Shown here piece after piece: positions 49,915 through 58,549 of a stretch of DNA of 64,000 nt (its first letter is position 1; the number at the start of each line of letters is the position of its first letter). A program made the position numbers and the translations under genes. The notes under the pieces were generated by a model that did no database searches, was not told where the DNA came from, and was given only the letters and a program-made list of their open reading frames with translations. Source of the DNA: CADEEL01 sp050246475 (GTDB lineage Bacteria > Pseudomonadota > Alphaproteobacteria > Caulobacterales > Aquidulcibacteraceae); NCBI GenBank assembly GCA_050246475.1, contig JBFWVZ010000004.1, positions 242,230 to 306,229 on the forward strand, written 5' to 3'.

Positions 49915-52251
49915 ATGCCTCAGCTCCTCCTCGAACTCTTCAGCGAAGAAATCCCTGCGCGCATGCAGAAGCGCGCGGAGGAGGATCTCGCGCGCTTGAT
50001 GCTCGATAAATTGAGCGCGGCGGGCTTCATCCCGGAAGCGACCAAGACGTTCTCCACGCCGCGCCGCCTCGCCATCATCGTCGAAGGCTTGCCCGCCGCG
50101 ACGCCGGACATCAGCGAAGAGAAGAAAGGCCCGCGCGTCGGCGCGCCTGAAAAAGCCATCGAGGGCTTTTTGCGCGGCGCGGGGCTTGCCTCGATCGATC
50201 AAGCCAAAGTGCAGGCCGATCCGAAAGGCGATTTCTACGTCGCTTTGATCGAGAAGAAAGGCCGCGACACGAAAGCGCTCGCCGCCGAGATCGTGCCGGA
50301 AATCATCCGCGCCTTTCCGTGGCCCAAGTCCATGCGCAGCGGCTCAAGCGATTTCACGTGGGTGCGCCCGCTGCAAAACATCTGCTGCACGTTTGACGGC
50401 GAAGAGATCGCCATCGCGCTCGAAGGCGTGCCCAGCAAAGCCGAAACGCGCGGCCATCGCTTCCTCGCGGGCGATGCCTTCATGGTCCGCCGCTACGAGG
50501 ATTACGCGGCGAACCTCGCCAAAGCCAAAGTCGTGCTCGATCGCGAGGAGCGCAAAGCCGTCATCCTCCGCGAAGCCAAGACGCTCTGCGAAGCGCGCAA
50601 TCTGGAGCTGGTCGAGGATCAGGGCTTGCTTGAGGAGGTCGCCGGCCTCGTCGAATGGCCCGTGCCGCTCATGGGCGAGATGGACAAGGCCTTCCTCGAT
50701 CTGCCGGGGGAGGTGATCCGCCTCTCCATGCGCACGCACCAGAAATATTTCGCCGTGCGCGATCCCAAAACGAAAAAGCTCGCGCCGAACTTCATCGTCG
50801 TTTCGAACATCGAAGCGACCGACGCCGGTAAAACCATCGCGGCGGGGAACGCGCGCGTGCTCTCCGCGCGCTTGAACGACGCGCGCTTCTTCTGGGATGC
50901 GGATCGCAAGAAGCCGCTCGATGATGAAACGCGCATCGAGAAACTGAAGCAGATCGTCTTTCACCAGAAGCTCGGCAGCGTCTGGGACAAGGTCGAGCGC
51001 GTGAAGGCGCTCGCAAAGGAATTGTGCGCGGTCACCGGCGCCGATCCGAAGCTGGTCGAACGCGCCGCGCACCTCTGCAAATGCGACTTGGTCACCGAAA
51101 CCGTCGGCGAATTCCCCGAGCTTCAAGGCCAGATCGGAAGGCAGCTCTACGAACTGCAAATCCGCGAACCCTCCCCCCTTGTGGGGGAGGGCAGGGAGGG
51201 GGGGCGTTCAGAACCCAGCGCAACGGCGCCGTCGCGCGAACGCGGCGCGTCCCCCACCCCCAACCCCTCCCCACAAGGGGGAGGGGAGCAAAGCGTCGCC
51301 ATCGCCATCGAGGATCACTACCGCCCGCTCGGCCCGAACGACCGCGTGCCCACCGATCCCGTCGCCATCACGCTCGCGCTCGCCGACAAGCTCGATATGC
51401 TGTCGGGATTTTGGGCGATCAACGAAAAGCCAACGGGCTCGAGCGACGCGTTCGGACTTCGGCGCGCTGCACTGGGCCTAATTCGAACAATCCGGGAAAA
51501 TGGGCTTCGCATTGATCTGGAGCGGCAGATATTCCTCGCCGCCGACGCGCACGCTCAGCGCATCAAGAATGCGCCTCTAGTCGAGTTGAGGGGTGCAATT
51601 CTCGCTGGTGGCTTGACGCAAGCTCAGGAGACACTTGCAAACTATGCGAAGCACGCGGAGAGCATTGCTGGCGTTCGCGAGTTCGTAGCGCTCTTTATGG
51701 TCACTGGCGGCGACGCTAGTCTCCTCGCCTTCCTCGCCGATCGCCTCAAGGTTCAGCTTCGCGACCAAGGCAAGCGCCACGATCTCGTCGATGCCGTCTT
51801 CGCACTCGGCGATGACGATCTCGTCCGCATCGTTGCGCGCGTGGATGCGCTCTCCGCGTTTCTCACAACGTCCGATGGCGCGAACTTGCTCGCCGCCTAC
51901 AAACGCGCCGCCAACATCCTGCGCGCGGAAGAAAAAAAGAACGCGGGTTTATCCACACTTCTCCAGTCGGGCGAGTATCCACAAGAACGCTTGTTCTCCG
52001 AGAAGGAAGAGCGCGCTCTCTTCGCGGCGCTCACCGAAGCGAGCGCGCGCGCTAAGTCATGCGTGGAGAAAGAAGATTTCACTGGCGCGATGGCCGCGCT
52101 CGCAAAATTGCGCGCGCCGGTCGACGTCTTCTTCGAAGCCGTGCTGGTGAACGCTGAAGAGAACGAAACGCGATTGAACCGCCTCGCGCTCTTGACCCGC
52201 TTCCGCGCCGCGCTTCACGAAGTCGCGGATTTTTCGAAGATCGAAGGATGA
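49915..52251 (+). CDS. glyS: glycine-tRNA ligase beta subunit with in-frame repeat insertion
   Basis: 778 residues. GlyS features: LLLELFSEEIPARMQKRAEEDL start, KTFSTPRRLAIIVEGLP, SMRTHQKYFAVRD, LNDARFFWDADRKKPLD, HLCKCDLVTETVGEFPELQGQIGRQ, YRPLGPNDRVPTDP, LSGFWAINEKPTGSSDAFGLRRAALGLIR and the C-terminal DALR anticodon-binding helices. Residues 419-457 (PSPLVGEGREGGRSE to PSPQGGGE) are a type 2 repeat inserted in frame between the helix IGRQLYELQ and the segment AIEDHYRPLG. The frame stays open, so the protein is probably functional with a surface loop. Bases about 51470-51720 use codons unlike their surroundings. Confidence 0.95.
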   Translation: MPQLLLELFSEEIPARMQKRAEEDLARLMLDKLSAAGFIPEATKTFSTPRRLAIIVEGLPAATPDISEEKKGPRVGAPEKAIEGFLRGAGLASIDQAKVQADPKGDFYVALIEKKGRDTKALAAEIVPEIIRAFPWPKSMRSGSSDFTWVRPLQNICCTFDGEEIAIALEGVPSKAETRGHRFLAGDAFMVRRYEDYAANLAKAKVVLDREERKAVILREAKTLCEARNLELVEDQGLLEEVAGLVEWPVPLMGEMDKAFLDLPGEVIRLSMRTHQKYFAVRDPKTKKLAPNFIVVSNIEATDAGKTIAAGNARVLSARLNDARFFWDADRKKPLDDETRIEKLKQIVFHQKLGSVWDKVERVKALAKELCAVTGADPKLVERAAHLCKCDLVTETVGEFPELQGQIGRQLYELQIREPSPLVGEGREGGRSEPSATAPSRERGASPTPNPSPQGGGEQSVAIAIEDHYRPLGPNDRVPTDPVAITLALADKLDMLSGFWAINEKPTGSSDAFGLRRAALGLIRTIRENGLRIDLERQIFLAADAHAQRIKNAPLVELRGAILAGGLTQAQETLANYAKHAESIAGVREFVALFMVTGGDASLLAFLADRLKVQLRDQGKRHDLVDAVFALGDDDLVRIVARVDALSAFLTTSDGANLLAAYKRAANILRAEEKKNAGLSTLLQSGEYPQERLFSEKEERALFAALTEASARAKSCVEKEDFTGAMAALAKLRAPVDVFFEAVLVNAEENETRLNRLALLTRFRAALHEVADFSKIEG
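51169..51286. repeat. palindrome-ended repeat, type 2, inside glyS
   Basis: 118 bases. Ends CCCTCCCCCCTTGTGGGGGAGG and CCTCCCCACAAGGGGGAGGGG; the internal part is closely similar to the 118-base copy at 60447-60564. It begins on a codon boundary of glyS (codon 419) and is read without a stop. Confidence 0.95.
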
Positions 52252-52280
52252 AAGTGTTCGCACACAAGCGCGCGACGTGT

Positions 52281-52400
52281 CCCTCCCCCCTTGTGGGGGA
52301 GGGCAGGGAGGGGGGGCGCTCAAGTGAGTGCGCAACGTCGCTGTCGCATGCGCGCTTGCATGCCCCCCACCCCCAACCCCTCCCCACTAGGGGGAGGGGA
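52281..52400. repeat. palindrome-ended repeat, type 2, between glyS and ppdK
   Basis: Ends CCCTCCCCCCTTGTGGGGGAGG and CCTCCCCACTAGGGGGAGGGGA. The right arm ends two bases before the ppdK ATG and provides its only purine-rich Shine-Dalgarno-like sequence. Confidence 0.92.
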
Positions 52401-52402
52401 GA

Positions 52403-55129
52403 ATGAGCGCGCCAAATAGAATGAGCGCGCAAGCGCGTTGGGTCTATTCGTTCGGGCCGTCCGGCTCCGACGGCGATGCCTCGATGAAGAATTTGCTCGG
52501 CGGCAAGGGCGCGAACCTTGCGGAAATGAGCGCGCTCGGGCTGCCCGTGCCGCCAGGTTTCACCATCACGACGGAAGTTTGCACGCTCTTCTACGATCTC
52601 GGCCGCAAGTATCCGGACGGCCTCGCGCAGCAAGTGGAGGCCGCGCTCGCCGATCTGGAGAAGAAGACGGGCAAGACATTCGGCGATCCCGCCAATCCGT
52701 TGCTTGTCTCCGTCCGCTCCGGCGCGCGCGCCTCGATGCCCGGCATGATGGATACGGTGCTGAACCTTGGCTTGAACGATGAAACCGCCGAGGGCCTGGC
52801 GAAACTCTCCGGCGACAAGCGCTTCGCCTACGATTCCTATCGCCGCTTCATCCAGATGTACTCGAACGTCGTGCTCGAAACCGATCACGCCATCTTCGAG
52901 GACATCTTGGGCGGCGTGAAGGATCTCAACGATTATCGTTCGGACACCGAACTATCGGCGGAGGATTGGGTCAAGGTCGTCGCGCAATACAAGAAGGCCA
53001 TCCTTGCGCGCACGGGCCGCGAATTCCCCTCAGACCCGGTCGAGCAGCTCTGGGGCGCCGTCTCCGCCGTTTTCAAAAGCTGGATGAACGATCGCGCGAA
53101 AGTCTATCGCCGCCTGCACGACATTCCCGAAAGCTGGGGCACGGCCGTCAACGTCCAGGCCATGGTCTTCGGCAATATGGGCGACGATTGCGCCACGGGC
53201 GTCGCCTTCACGCGCGATCCCTCGACGGGCCGGAAAACCTTCTACGGCGAATATCTCATCAACGCGCAGGGCGAGGATGTCGTCGCCGGCATCCGCACGC
53301 CCAGGCCGATCACGAAGCAGGCGCGCGAGGAGATGAAAGAGGGCGGCCTCTCGCTCGAAGAGGCGATGCCGGATGTCTACGGCCAACTCGTCGAGGTCTA
53401 TAAGAAGCTCGAAGCGCATTACCGCGACATGCAGGACATCGAGTTCACGGTCGAAAAGCACCGGCTCTTCATGCTGCAGACGAGGAACGGCAAGCGCACC
53501 GCGAAGGCCGCGTTGAAGATCGCCGTCGATATGGCCGAGGAGAAGCTCATCACGCGCGATGAAGCCGTGCTGCGCATCGATCCCGCGGCGCTCGATCAGC
53601 TGCTCCACCCGGCCATCGCGGATAAAGCCGTGCGCGACATCCTCGCCATGGGCTTGCCCGCCTCGCCCGGCGCCGCCGTTGGCAAGGTCGTCTTCGATTC
53701 AGACGAAGCGAAGGAATGGGCCGAGCGCGGCGAGAGCGTCATCCTCGTGCGCGAAGAGACGAGCCCGGAAGACATTCACGGCATGCACGCGTCGAAAGCC
53801 ATCGTCACCGCCCGCGGCGGCATGACAAGCCACGCCGCCGTCGTCGCGCGCGGCATGGGCCGCCCGTGCGTCTGCGGCGTCAGCGAAATGCGCATCGATC
53901 TCGCGGGCGAGAGCTTCACCGTGCGCGGCGGCCGTTCCGTGAAGAAGGGCGAGATCGTCACCGTCGATGGTGCGAAGGGCCAAATCCTCCTCGGCGCCGT
54001 CGAGATGACGGAGCCTGGCCTCACCGGCGATTTCGCGACGCTGATGGAGTGGGCCGACGGCGCGCGCCGCATGAAAGTGCGCGCCAACGCCGATAGCCCC
54101 AAGGACGCCGAGAGCGCGGTCAAATTCGGCGCCGAAGGCATCGGCCTTTGCCGCACCGAGCACATGTTCTTCGATCCCGAACGCATCGCGGCCGTGCGGG
54201 AGATGATCCTCGCCGAGCGCCAGGAGGGCCGCATCGCCGCGCTCGCGAAAATCCTGCCGTTCCAGCGCGAGGATTTCATCGGCATCTTCCGCGTGATGGG
54301 CGCGCGCCCATGCACGATCCGTCTGCTCGATCCGCCGCTCCATGAATTTCTTCCGCATACGGAGGAAGAGTGCGCCGATGTCGCCGCCGCGACCGGCGTG
54401 GACGCCAAGGCGCTGCTCGCCCGCGCCAAGGAGCTGCATGAGGTCAACCCCATGCTCGGCTTCCGCGGCTGCCGCCTGGCGATCGTCTATCCCGAAATCT
54501 ACGAGATGCAGGCGCGCGCCATCTTCGAGGCCGCCGCGGCCGTCGCCAAGGAGACAGGCAAAGCGCCCATCCCCGAAGTGATGATCCCCTTCGTCGTCGC
54601 CAAGGATGAGCTCGCCACGATCAAGGCCCGCGTCGAAGCCGTGGCCGCCGCCGTCGAGGCCGAAGCCGGCATGAAGCTCCCGCACCTCGTGGGCACCATG
54701 ATCGAGCTTCCGCGCGCCGCGCTCCGCGCCGGCGAGATCGCCGAGGAGGCCGACTTCTTCTCCTTCGGCACCAATGACCTGACCCAGACCACGATCGGCC
54801 TCTCGCGGGACGATTCCGGTAAATTCCTCGGCAGCTATGTGGATCAGGGCCTCTTCGAGAAGGATCCCTTCGTCTCCATTGACCAGAGCGGGGTGGGGGA
54901 GCTCGTCGCGCTCGCCTGCGAGCGCGGCCGCGCGTCGCGAGGCGATCTCAAATTAGGCATATGCGGGGAGCACGGGGGCGATCCCGCGTCCGTCGCCTTC
55001 TTCGAGCGGACCGGCCTCGACTACGTCTCCTGCTCGCCTTTCAGGGTTCCGATCGCCCGTCTCGCCGCGGCCCAAGCGGCCCTTGCGTCAAGCGGCGCGG
55101 GGCAGGGCAGCCCTGCGTCCACGGCCTAG
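52403..55129 (+). CDS. ppdK: pyruvate, phosphate dikinase
   Basis: 908 residues. The ATG at 52403 follows GGGAGGGGAGA; a second in-frame ATG at 52421, in a duplicated ATGAGCGCGC context, is possible. N-terminal ATP-grasp domain (WVYSFGPSGSDGDASMKNLLGGKGANLAEM), central phosphohistidine domain GGMTSHAAVVARGMGRPCVCG with His477, and a C-terminal PEP/pyruvate TIM barrel ending GICGEHGGDPASVAFFERTG and YVSCSPFRVPIARLAAAQAA. Interconverts ATP + Pi + pyruvate with AMP + PPi + PEP. The location next to glyS recurs in alphaproteobacteria. Confidence 0.97.
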   Translation: MSAPNRMSAQARWVYSFGPSGSDGDASMKNLLGGKGANLAEMSALGLPVPPGFTITTEVCTLFYDLGRKYPDGLAQQVEAALADLEKKTGKTFGDPANPLLVSVRSGARASMPGMMDTVLNLGLNDETAEGLAKLSGDKRFAYDSYRRFIQMYSNVVLETDHAIFEDILGGVKDLNDYRSDTELSAEDWVKVVAQYKKAILARTGREFPSDPVEQLWGAVSAVFKSWMNDRAKVYRRLHDIPESWGTAVNVQAMVFGNMGDDCATGVAFTRDPSTGRKTFYGEYLINAQGEDVVAGIRTPRPITKQAREEMKEGGLSLEEAMPDVYGQLVEVYKKLEAHYRDMQDIEFTVEKHRLFMLQTRNGKRTAKAALKIAVDMAEEKLITRDEAVLRIDPAALDQLLHPAIADKAVRDILAMGLPASPGAAVGKVVFDSDEAKEWAERGESVILVREETSPEDIHGMHASKAIVTARGGMTSHAAVVARGMGRPCVCGVSEMRIDLAGESFTVRGGRSVKKGEIVTVDGAKGQILLGAVEMTEPGLTGDFATLMEWADGARRMKVRANADSPKDAESAVKFGAEGIGLCRTEHMFFDPERIAAVREMILAERQEGRIAALAKILPFQREDFIGIFRVMGARPCTIRLLDPPLHEFLPHTEEECADVAAATGVDAKALLARAKELHEVNPMLGFRGCRLAIVYPEIYEMQARAIFEAAAAVAKETGKAPIPEVMIPFVVAKDELATIKARVEAVAAAVEAEAGMKLPHLVGTMIELPRAALRAGEIAEEADFFSFGTNDLTQTTIGLSRDDSGKFLGSYVDQGLFEKDPFVSIDQSGVGELVALACERGRASRGDLKLGICGEHGGDPASVAFFERTGLDYVSCSPFRVPIARLAAAQAALASSGAGQGSPASTA

Positions 55130-55467
55130 CTTCAAGGCCACACCCCCGGGACAATCGCCCCTTCAAGGGATGGACTCCGGCGTCCGGCGTCCCAATTTCG
55201 CCTGGCAAGATCCTCGCAAGAGGGCTGGGTGTGAGCCAAGGGGTATGACGTTAAGGCTGTCGCCGCGCGCCGCGCGGTCCGAAGCCAGGCAGCCGCTCTC
55301 CAAGTATTAACAAATGGTCAATCGCCCTTCCGGGGTGCGGCATGTATGTGCGGCCGGCTTCACGCCATGATGAAGCGGGAGGAACCGGCCGGGCGTCCAT
55401 TCAGGAACTATTGCGCTTAATCTGCCGAAACCTGTGCATGCTTAAGCGAACATTAGGGATTTTGGGT
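55130..55467. other. intergenic region upstream of the SleB-type hydrolase, probable promoter
   Basis: 338 bases without a convincing gene. The last 170 are AT-richer than the rest of the window. TTAA-CAAATGG-TCAA at 55307-55321 is one mismatch from a CtrA box, and further TTAA half-sites lie at 55417-55420 and 55442-55445. No terminator for ppdK is evident. Confidence 0.4.
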
Positions 55468-56562
55468 ATGTTCTGGCGACGACTTGCTACCTTCCTCGGG
55501 ACGATTCGGACCGACTTCATGGTAGAACTCGAACGCAATCCTCTCGCGGTGCGCCAAGGCGCAGCGGCGGTGGCGTGCATGGCGGCAGCGGCCGTTGCGA
55601 TGCCTGTCATCTCGCACCGCGCGGCCGAGCAGCGCGAAGGCGCTGACTGGTCCGCCCGCCAGATCGCTTTCCAAACGCAGATGCGGGCCCAGGAATTCTC
55701 CGGCCGCGCCGAACCGGATGCGCGCGTCCAGCTCACCACCTACCGCGCCGGCGACGGTCTGCGCGCGCGGGGCTCGGCCTTCATCTACGGCAATTTCGAA
55801 GAGCGCGCCGCCACGCAGGTTCACGCAGTGCTGCGCGGGCCCTTCCAGGCGGCGCCCGCCGCGCCCAGCACGCGCGGGCCCGATGCGCTCAACCAGCGCG
55901 AACTCCACTGCCTCTCGGAGGCCATCTATTTCGAAGCCCGCAGCGAATCCTATCGCGGGCAGGTCGCGGTCGCGGAAGTGGTGATGAACCGCGTCCGTTC
56001 CTCGGCCTATCCGAACTCGATCTGCGGCGTGGTCTATCAGGGCCACCAGCGCGCGACGGGCTGCCAATTCACCTTCACCTGCGATGGCTCGCTGGGGCAC
56101 CGCCCGCGCGGCCGCGCCTGGGAGCGCGCGCAGAACATCGCCGCCCAAGTGATGCTGGGCTATACGCGCTCCGTCACGGGCCGCGCCACGCACTATCACA
56201 CTCACGCCGTCAATCCGGTGTGGAACGCGATGCTGGTGCGCACCGTTTCGGTCGGCGATCACGTCTTCTATCGCTTCCCCAACCGCGCCGAGCGCGCGGC
56301 GCTTCTGCAAACGGCCGCTGGCCGGCGCGCGCAGCGCGCCACGGAGGCCGCGATCGAGCTTGAAGCCGCGGCGGCGGCCGATGCGGCCACGCCGGCTGCC
56401 GTTGAGCAAGCCGCGCCGCGCGGCCGCGTGCAGGGCGTGATCCCTGCGACGCCTGAAGCCGAAGCCGCGCCCGCGGAAGAAGCCGCGCCGCCGCCTGAAG
56501 CCATTGAAGCAAGCGCTCCGCCTACGGACGAAGAAGGCGGATCGATGGAAGTCTCCACCTGA
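55468..56562 (+). CDS. cell wall hydrolase, SleB type, membrane-anchored
   Basis: 364 residues from the ATG at 55468 (AGGGA eight bases upstream); in-frame ATGs at 55342, 55438 and 55519 are alternatives. A membrane segment (VRQGAAAVACMAAAAVAMPVIS) near residues 27-48 precedes a periplasmic part. The Hydrolase_2 domain has LHCLSEAIYFEARSESYRGQVAVAEVVMNRV with the catalytic Glu, YPNSICGVVYQG, GCQFTFTCDG and ATHYHTHAVNPVW. An Ala/Glu/Pro-rich tail of ~75 residues follows. Probably a peptidoglycan lytic enzyme. Strong terminator downstream. Confidence 0.88.
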   Translation: MFWRRLATFLGTIRTDFMVELERNPLAVRQGAAAVACMAAAAVAMPVISHRAAEQREGADWSARQIAFQTQMRAQEFSGRAEPDARVQLTTYRAGDGLRARGSAFIYGNFEERAATQVHAVLRGPFQAAPAAPSTRGPDALNQRELHCLSEAIYFEARSESYRGQVAVAEVVMNRVRSSAYPNSICGVVYQGHQRATGCQFTFTCDGSLGHRPRGRAWERAQNIAAQVMLGYTRSVTGRATHYHTHAVNPVWNAMLVRTVSVGDHVFYRFPNRAERAALLQTAAGRRAQRATEAAIELEAAAAADAATPAAVEQAAPRGRVQGVIPATPEAEAAPAEEAAPPPEAIEASAPPTDEEGGSMEVST

Positions 56563-56590
56563 TCTGACGCTGGGTTTTGTCAAAACGCCT

Positions 56591-56624
56591 CGGCCCTCGC
56601 CATTCGCGAGGGCCGATTTGTTTT
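56591..56624 (+). terminator. rho-independent terminator of the SleB-type gene
   Basis: A perfect 10-bp stem CGGCCCTCGC / GCGAGGGCCG with loop CATTC is followed by ATTTGTTTT, 28 bases past the stop codon. Confidence 0.88.
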
Positions 56625-56634
56625 GGCGCTGCCT

Positions 56635-56733
56635 CACCTCCCCCTGAAAGGGGGAGGCTGGGAGGGGGTAGGCGCAAACTTCTGAAAGCAGAGGGCTCAC
56701 CCCCACCTCACCTCCCCCTTGCAGGGGGAGGGG
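56635..56733. repeat. palindrome-ended intergenic repeat, type 1
   Basis: Left end CCTCCCCCTGAAAGGGGGAGG, right end CCTCCCCCTTGCAGGGGGAGG, with CACCCCCACCTCACC before the right end. Closest to the copy between flgF and flgG, 30 kb away. Confidence 0.9.
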
Positions 56734-56747
56734 CGGCATACGGAGCG

Positions 56748-57536
56748 CTAGCTCGGCTGCGCGAAGAGTTTCTTCAGCCGTCGCCGCACCATCCCCGGCA
56801 AGAAACGCGAGGCGAAGCGCAGGTCGCGCGCCTCCTTGCCGACGGCGACGATCAGATCGTCCGTGTGCGCTGCTTCCCAGACGCCGTCGGCCGCAAGCGA
56901 AACCGGATAGATTTTCGCGTCTTGAATCCGGTCGCGCATCACTTCGTTCGATCCGCCGGCCGGCATGTCGATGATCGGCGTCTCGACAAACCACGGCACA
57001 AGGCACACCGCGCGCACGCCGTAGCGCGAGAATTCGATGTCGAGCGCTTCCGTCAAGCCGCGCACCGCGAACTTGGTCGCGCCGTAGATCGCCAGCTGCG
57101 GCGGCCCGTACAAACTGGCCGCCGACGCGGTGTTGATCACGCGGCCTTTCGTGGCCTTGAGCAGAGGCAGCGCCGCGTAAACGCCGTTGACCACGCCTTT
57201 CAAATTCACGTCGATGATGAGGTCGCTGTCGGCTTCGCTCACATCCTCGAAGAAGCCGTGGCGGCCGATGCCGGCATTGTTGAAGAGCACATGCATCTTC
57301 CCGCCGGTCGCTTGCCCAAATTGCGCGACCGCTTCTTTCCACGCCGCCGCGTCGCGCACGTCGAAGACGCCGCGCGTGCGCTGATCGGCGGGGATGGTCG
57401 CCTCCGTTTCATCGAGCCCGCGCGCATTGACGTCATAGAGCCCGACGAACCAGCCGCGCTCCGCGAAACGCTGCGCCGCCGCGCGCCCAATGCCCGAGCC
57501 CGCGCCGGTGATGAAGATGGTCTTCCGTTCCGTCAT
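56748..57536 (-). CDS. short-chain dehydrogenase/reductase (SDR)
   Basis: 262 residues, classical SDR length. Cofactor motif TIFITGAGSGIGRAAAQRFAERG, DVRDAAAW, NNAGIGRHGFF, catalytic Ser-Tyr-Lys in INTASAASLYGPPQLAIYGATKFAVRGLTEAL, and a C-terminal substrate-binding part. NAD(P)-dependent oxidoreductase; the Asp after the second strand (LYDVNARG) favours NAD. Substrate unknown; single-gene unit. Confidence 0.93.
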   Translation of the reverse strand: MTERKTIFITGAGSGIGRAAAQRFAERGWFVGLYDVNARGLDETEATIPADQRTRGVFDVRDAAAWKEAVAQFGQATGGKMHVLFNNAGIGRHGFFEDVSEADSDLIIDVNLKGVVNGVYAALPLLKATKGRVINTASAASLYGPPQLAIYGATKFAVRGLTEALDIEFSRYGVRAVCLVPWFVETPIIDMPAGGSNEVMRDRIQDAKIYPVSLAADGVWEAAHTDDLIVAVGKEARDLRFASRFLPGMVRRRLKKLFAQPS

Positions 57537-57589
57537 GGCTTTGTCCGTAGCGCAGAGTGAGAAGTGAGTAGGGAATAGCGAATAGCGAA

Positions 57590-57692
57590 TGGAATGTAGA
57601 GGCTCGGCTCTCGCGAAAGCGAGAGCCTAGGCGTGCCGCGGCTGGACCCCCGCTTTCGCGAGGGTCGAGCGGACAGGCCCGCCTCTATTCCA
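57590..57692. repeat. MITE-like element with terminal inverted repeats
   Basis: Ends TGGAATGTAGAGG and CCTCTATTCCA are near-perfect inverted repeats around ~80 bases that contain two Caulobacter-like CTCGCGAAAGCGAG palindromes in opposite orientation. One of these, 57602-57623, is the exact reverse complement of 3337-3358. The short tandem GAATAGCGAATAGCGAAT lies just outside. Confidence 0.55.
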
Positions 57693-57703
57693 CTATTGGA
57701 GGC

Positions 57704-58549
57704 TCAAACGGCATCCAACGCCACATCGAGCGCGGGCGCCGAGTGCGTGAGCGCGCCCACGGAGATGTAGTCGACGCCCGTCTCCGCGATCGCGCGCACG
57801 GTGTCGAGCCGGACGCCGCCCGACGCCTCAAGCGGAATGCGCCCGCCGACGAGCGCTACCGCGCGCGCCAGATCCTCCACGCTGAAATTGTCCAGCAAGA
57901 TCACGTTCGGCGCATGCCGCATCGCTTCCTCAAGCTGCGCGAGCCCATCGACCTCGACTTCGATCGCCGTCAAATGCCCGGCCGCCGCCTTCGCGCGCTT
58001 CATCGCTTCGCTGACGGAACCCGCCGCCGCGACGTGATTGTCCTTGATAAGAATTGCGTCGTCGAGGCCGTAGCGATGCGGGCCTCCGCCGCCCAGGCGC
58101 ACCGCGCGCTTCTCCAGCGCCCGCAAGCCAGGCGTCGTCTTCCGTGTGCAGACGATTTGCGCCTTCGTACCCGCGACCGCATCGACATAAAGGCGCGTGA
58201 GCGTCGCCACACCCGAAAGCTGCCCGACGAAATTGAGCATCGTGCGCTCCGCCGTCAGGATCGCGCGCGCAAAGCCCTCAATCTCCGCGATCGTCGCGCC
58301 CGCTTCGACAAGTGCGCCATCGCCTGCCTTCACGCGCAGCACGAGATCGCGGTCCACCAGCCGCGCCGCAAGCTGCGCCGCATCGAGCCCCGCGACGATC
58401 CCGCGCGCGCGCGCGACGAGCGTGTATTTCGCGCGCTGGGCGGACGGAATGAGCGCATCGCTCGTCACATCGCCCGCGCGCCCCAAATCCTCCGCCAGCG
58501 CAAGCCGCACGATCGGTTCGATCACGATGTCAGGCAGCGGCGGAAGCAT
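57704..58549 (-). CDS. nadC: nicotinate-nucleotide pyrophosphorylase (carboxylating) NadC
   Basis: 281 residues from the ATG at 58549, inside the end of nadB. Quinolinate phosphoribosyltransferase motifs: ALAEDLGRAGDVTSDALI, ILTAERTMLNFVGQLSGVAT, CTRKTTPGLRALEKRAVRLGGGGPHRYGL, ILIKDNHV, VEVDGLAQLEEAM, LLDNFSVEDL and LEASGGVRLDTVR. Makes nicotinate mononucleotide from quinolinate. Last gene of the nad operon, overlapping nadB by 20 bases. Confidence 0.97.
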   Translation of the reverse strand: MLPPLPDIVIEPIVRLALAEDLGRAGDVTSDALIPSAQRAKYTLVARARGIVAGLDAAQLAARLVDRDLVLRVKAGDGALVEAGATIAEIEGFARAILTAERTMLNFVGQLSGVATLTRLYVDAVAGTKAQIVCTRKTTPGLRALEKRAVRLGGGGPHRYGLDDAILIKDNHVAAAGSVSEAMKRAKAAAGHLTAIEVEVDGLAQLEEAMRHAPNVILLDNFSVEDLARAVALVGGRIPLEASGGVRLDTVRAIAETGVDYISVGALTHSAPALDVALDAV

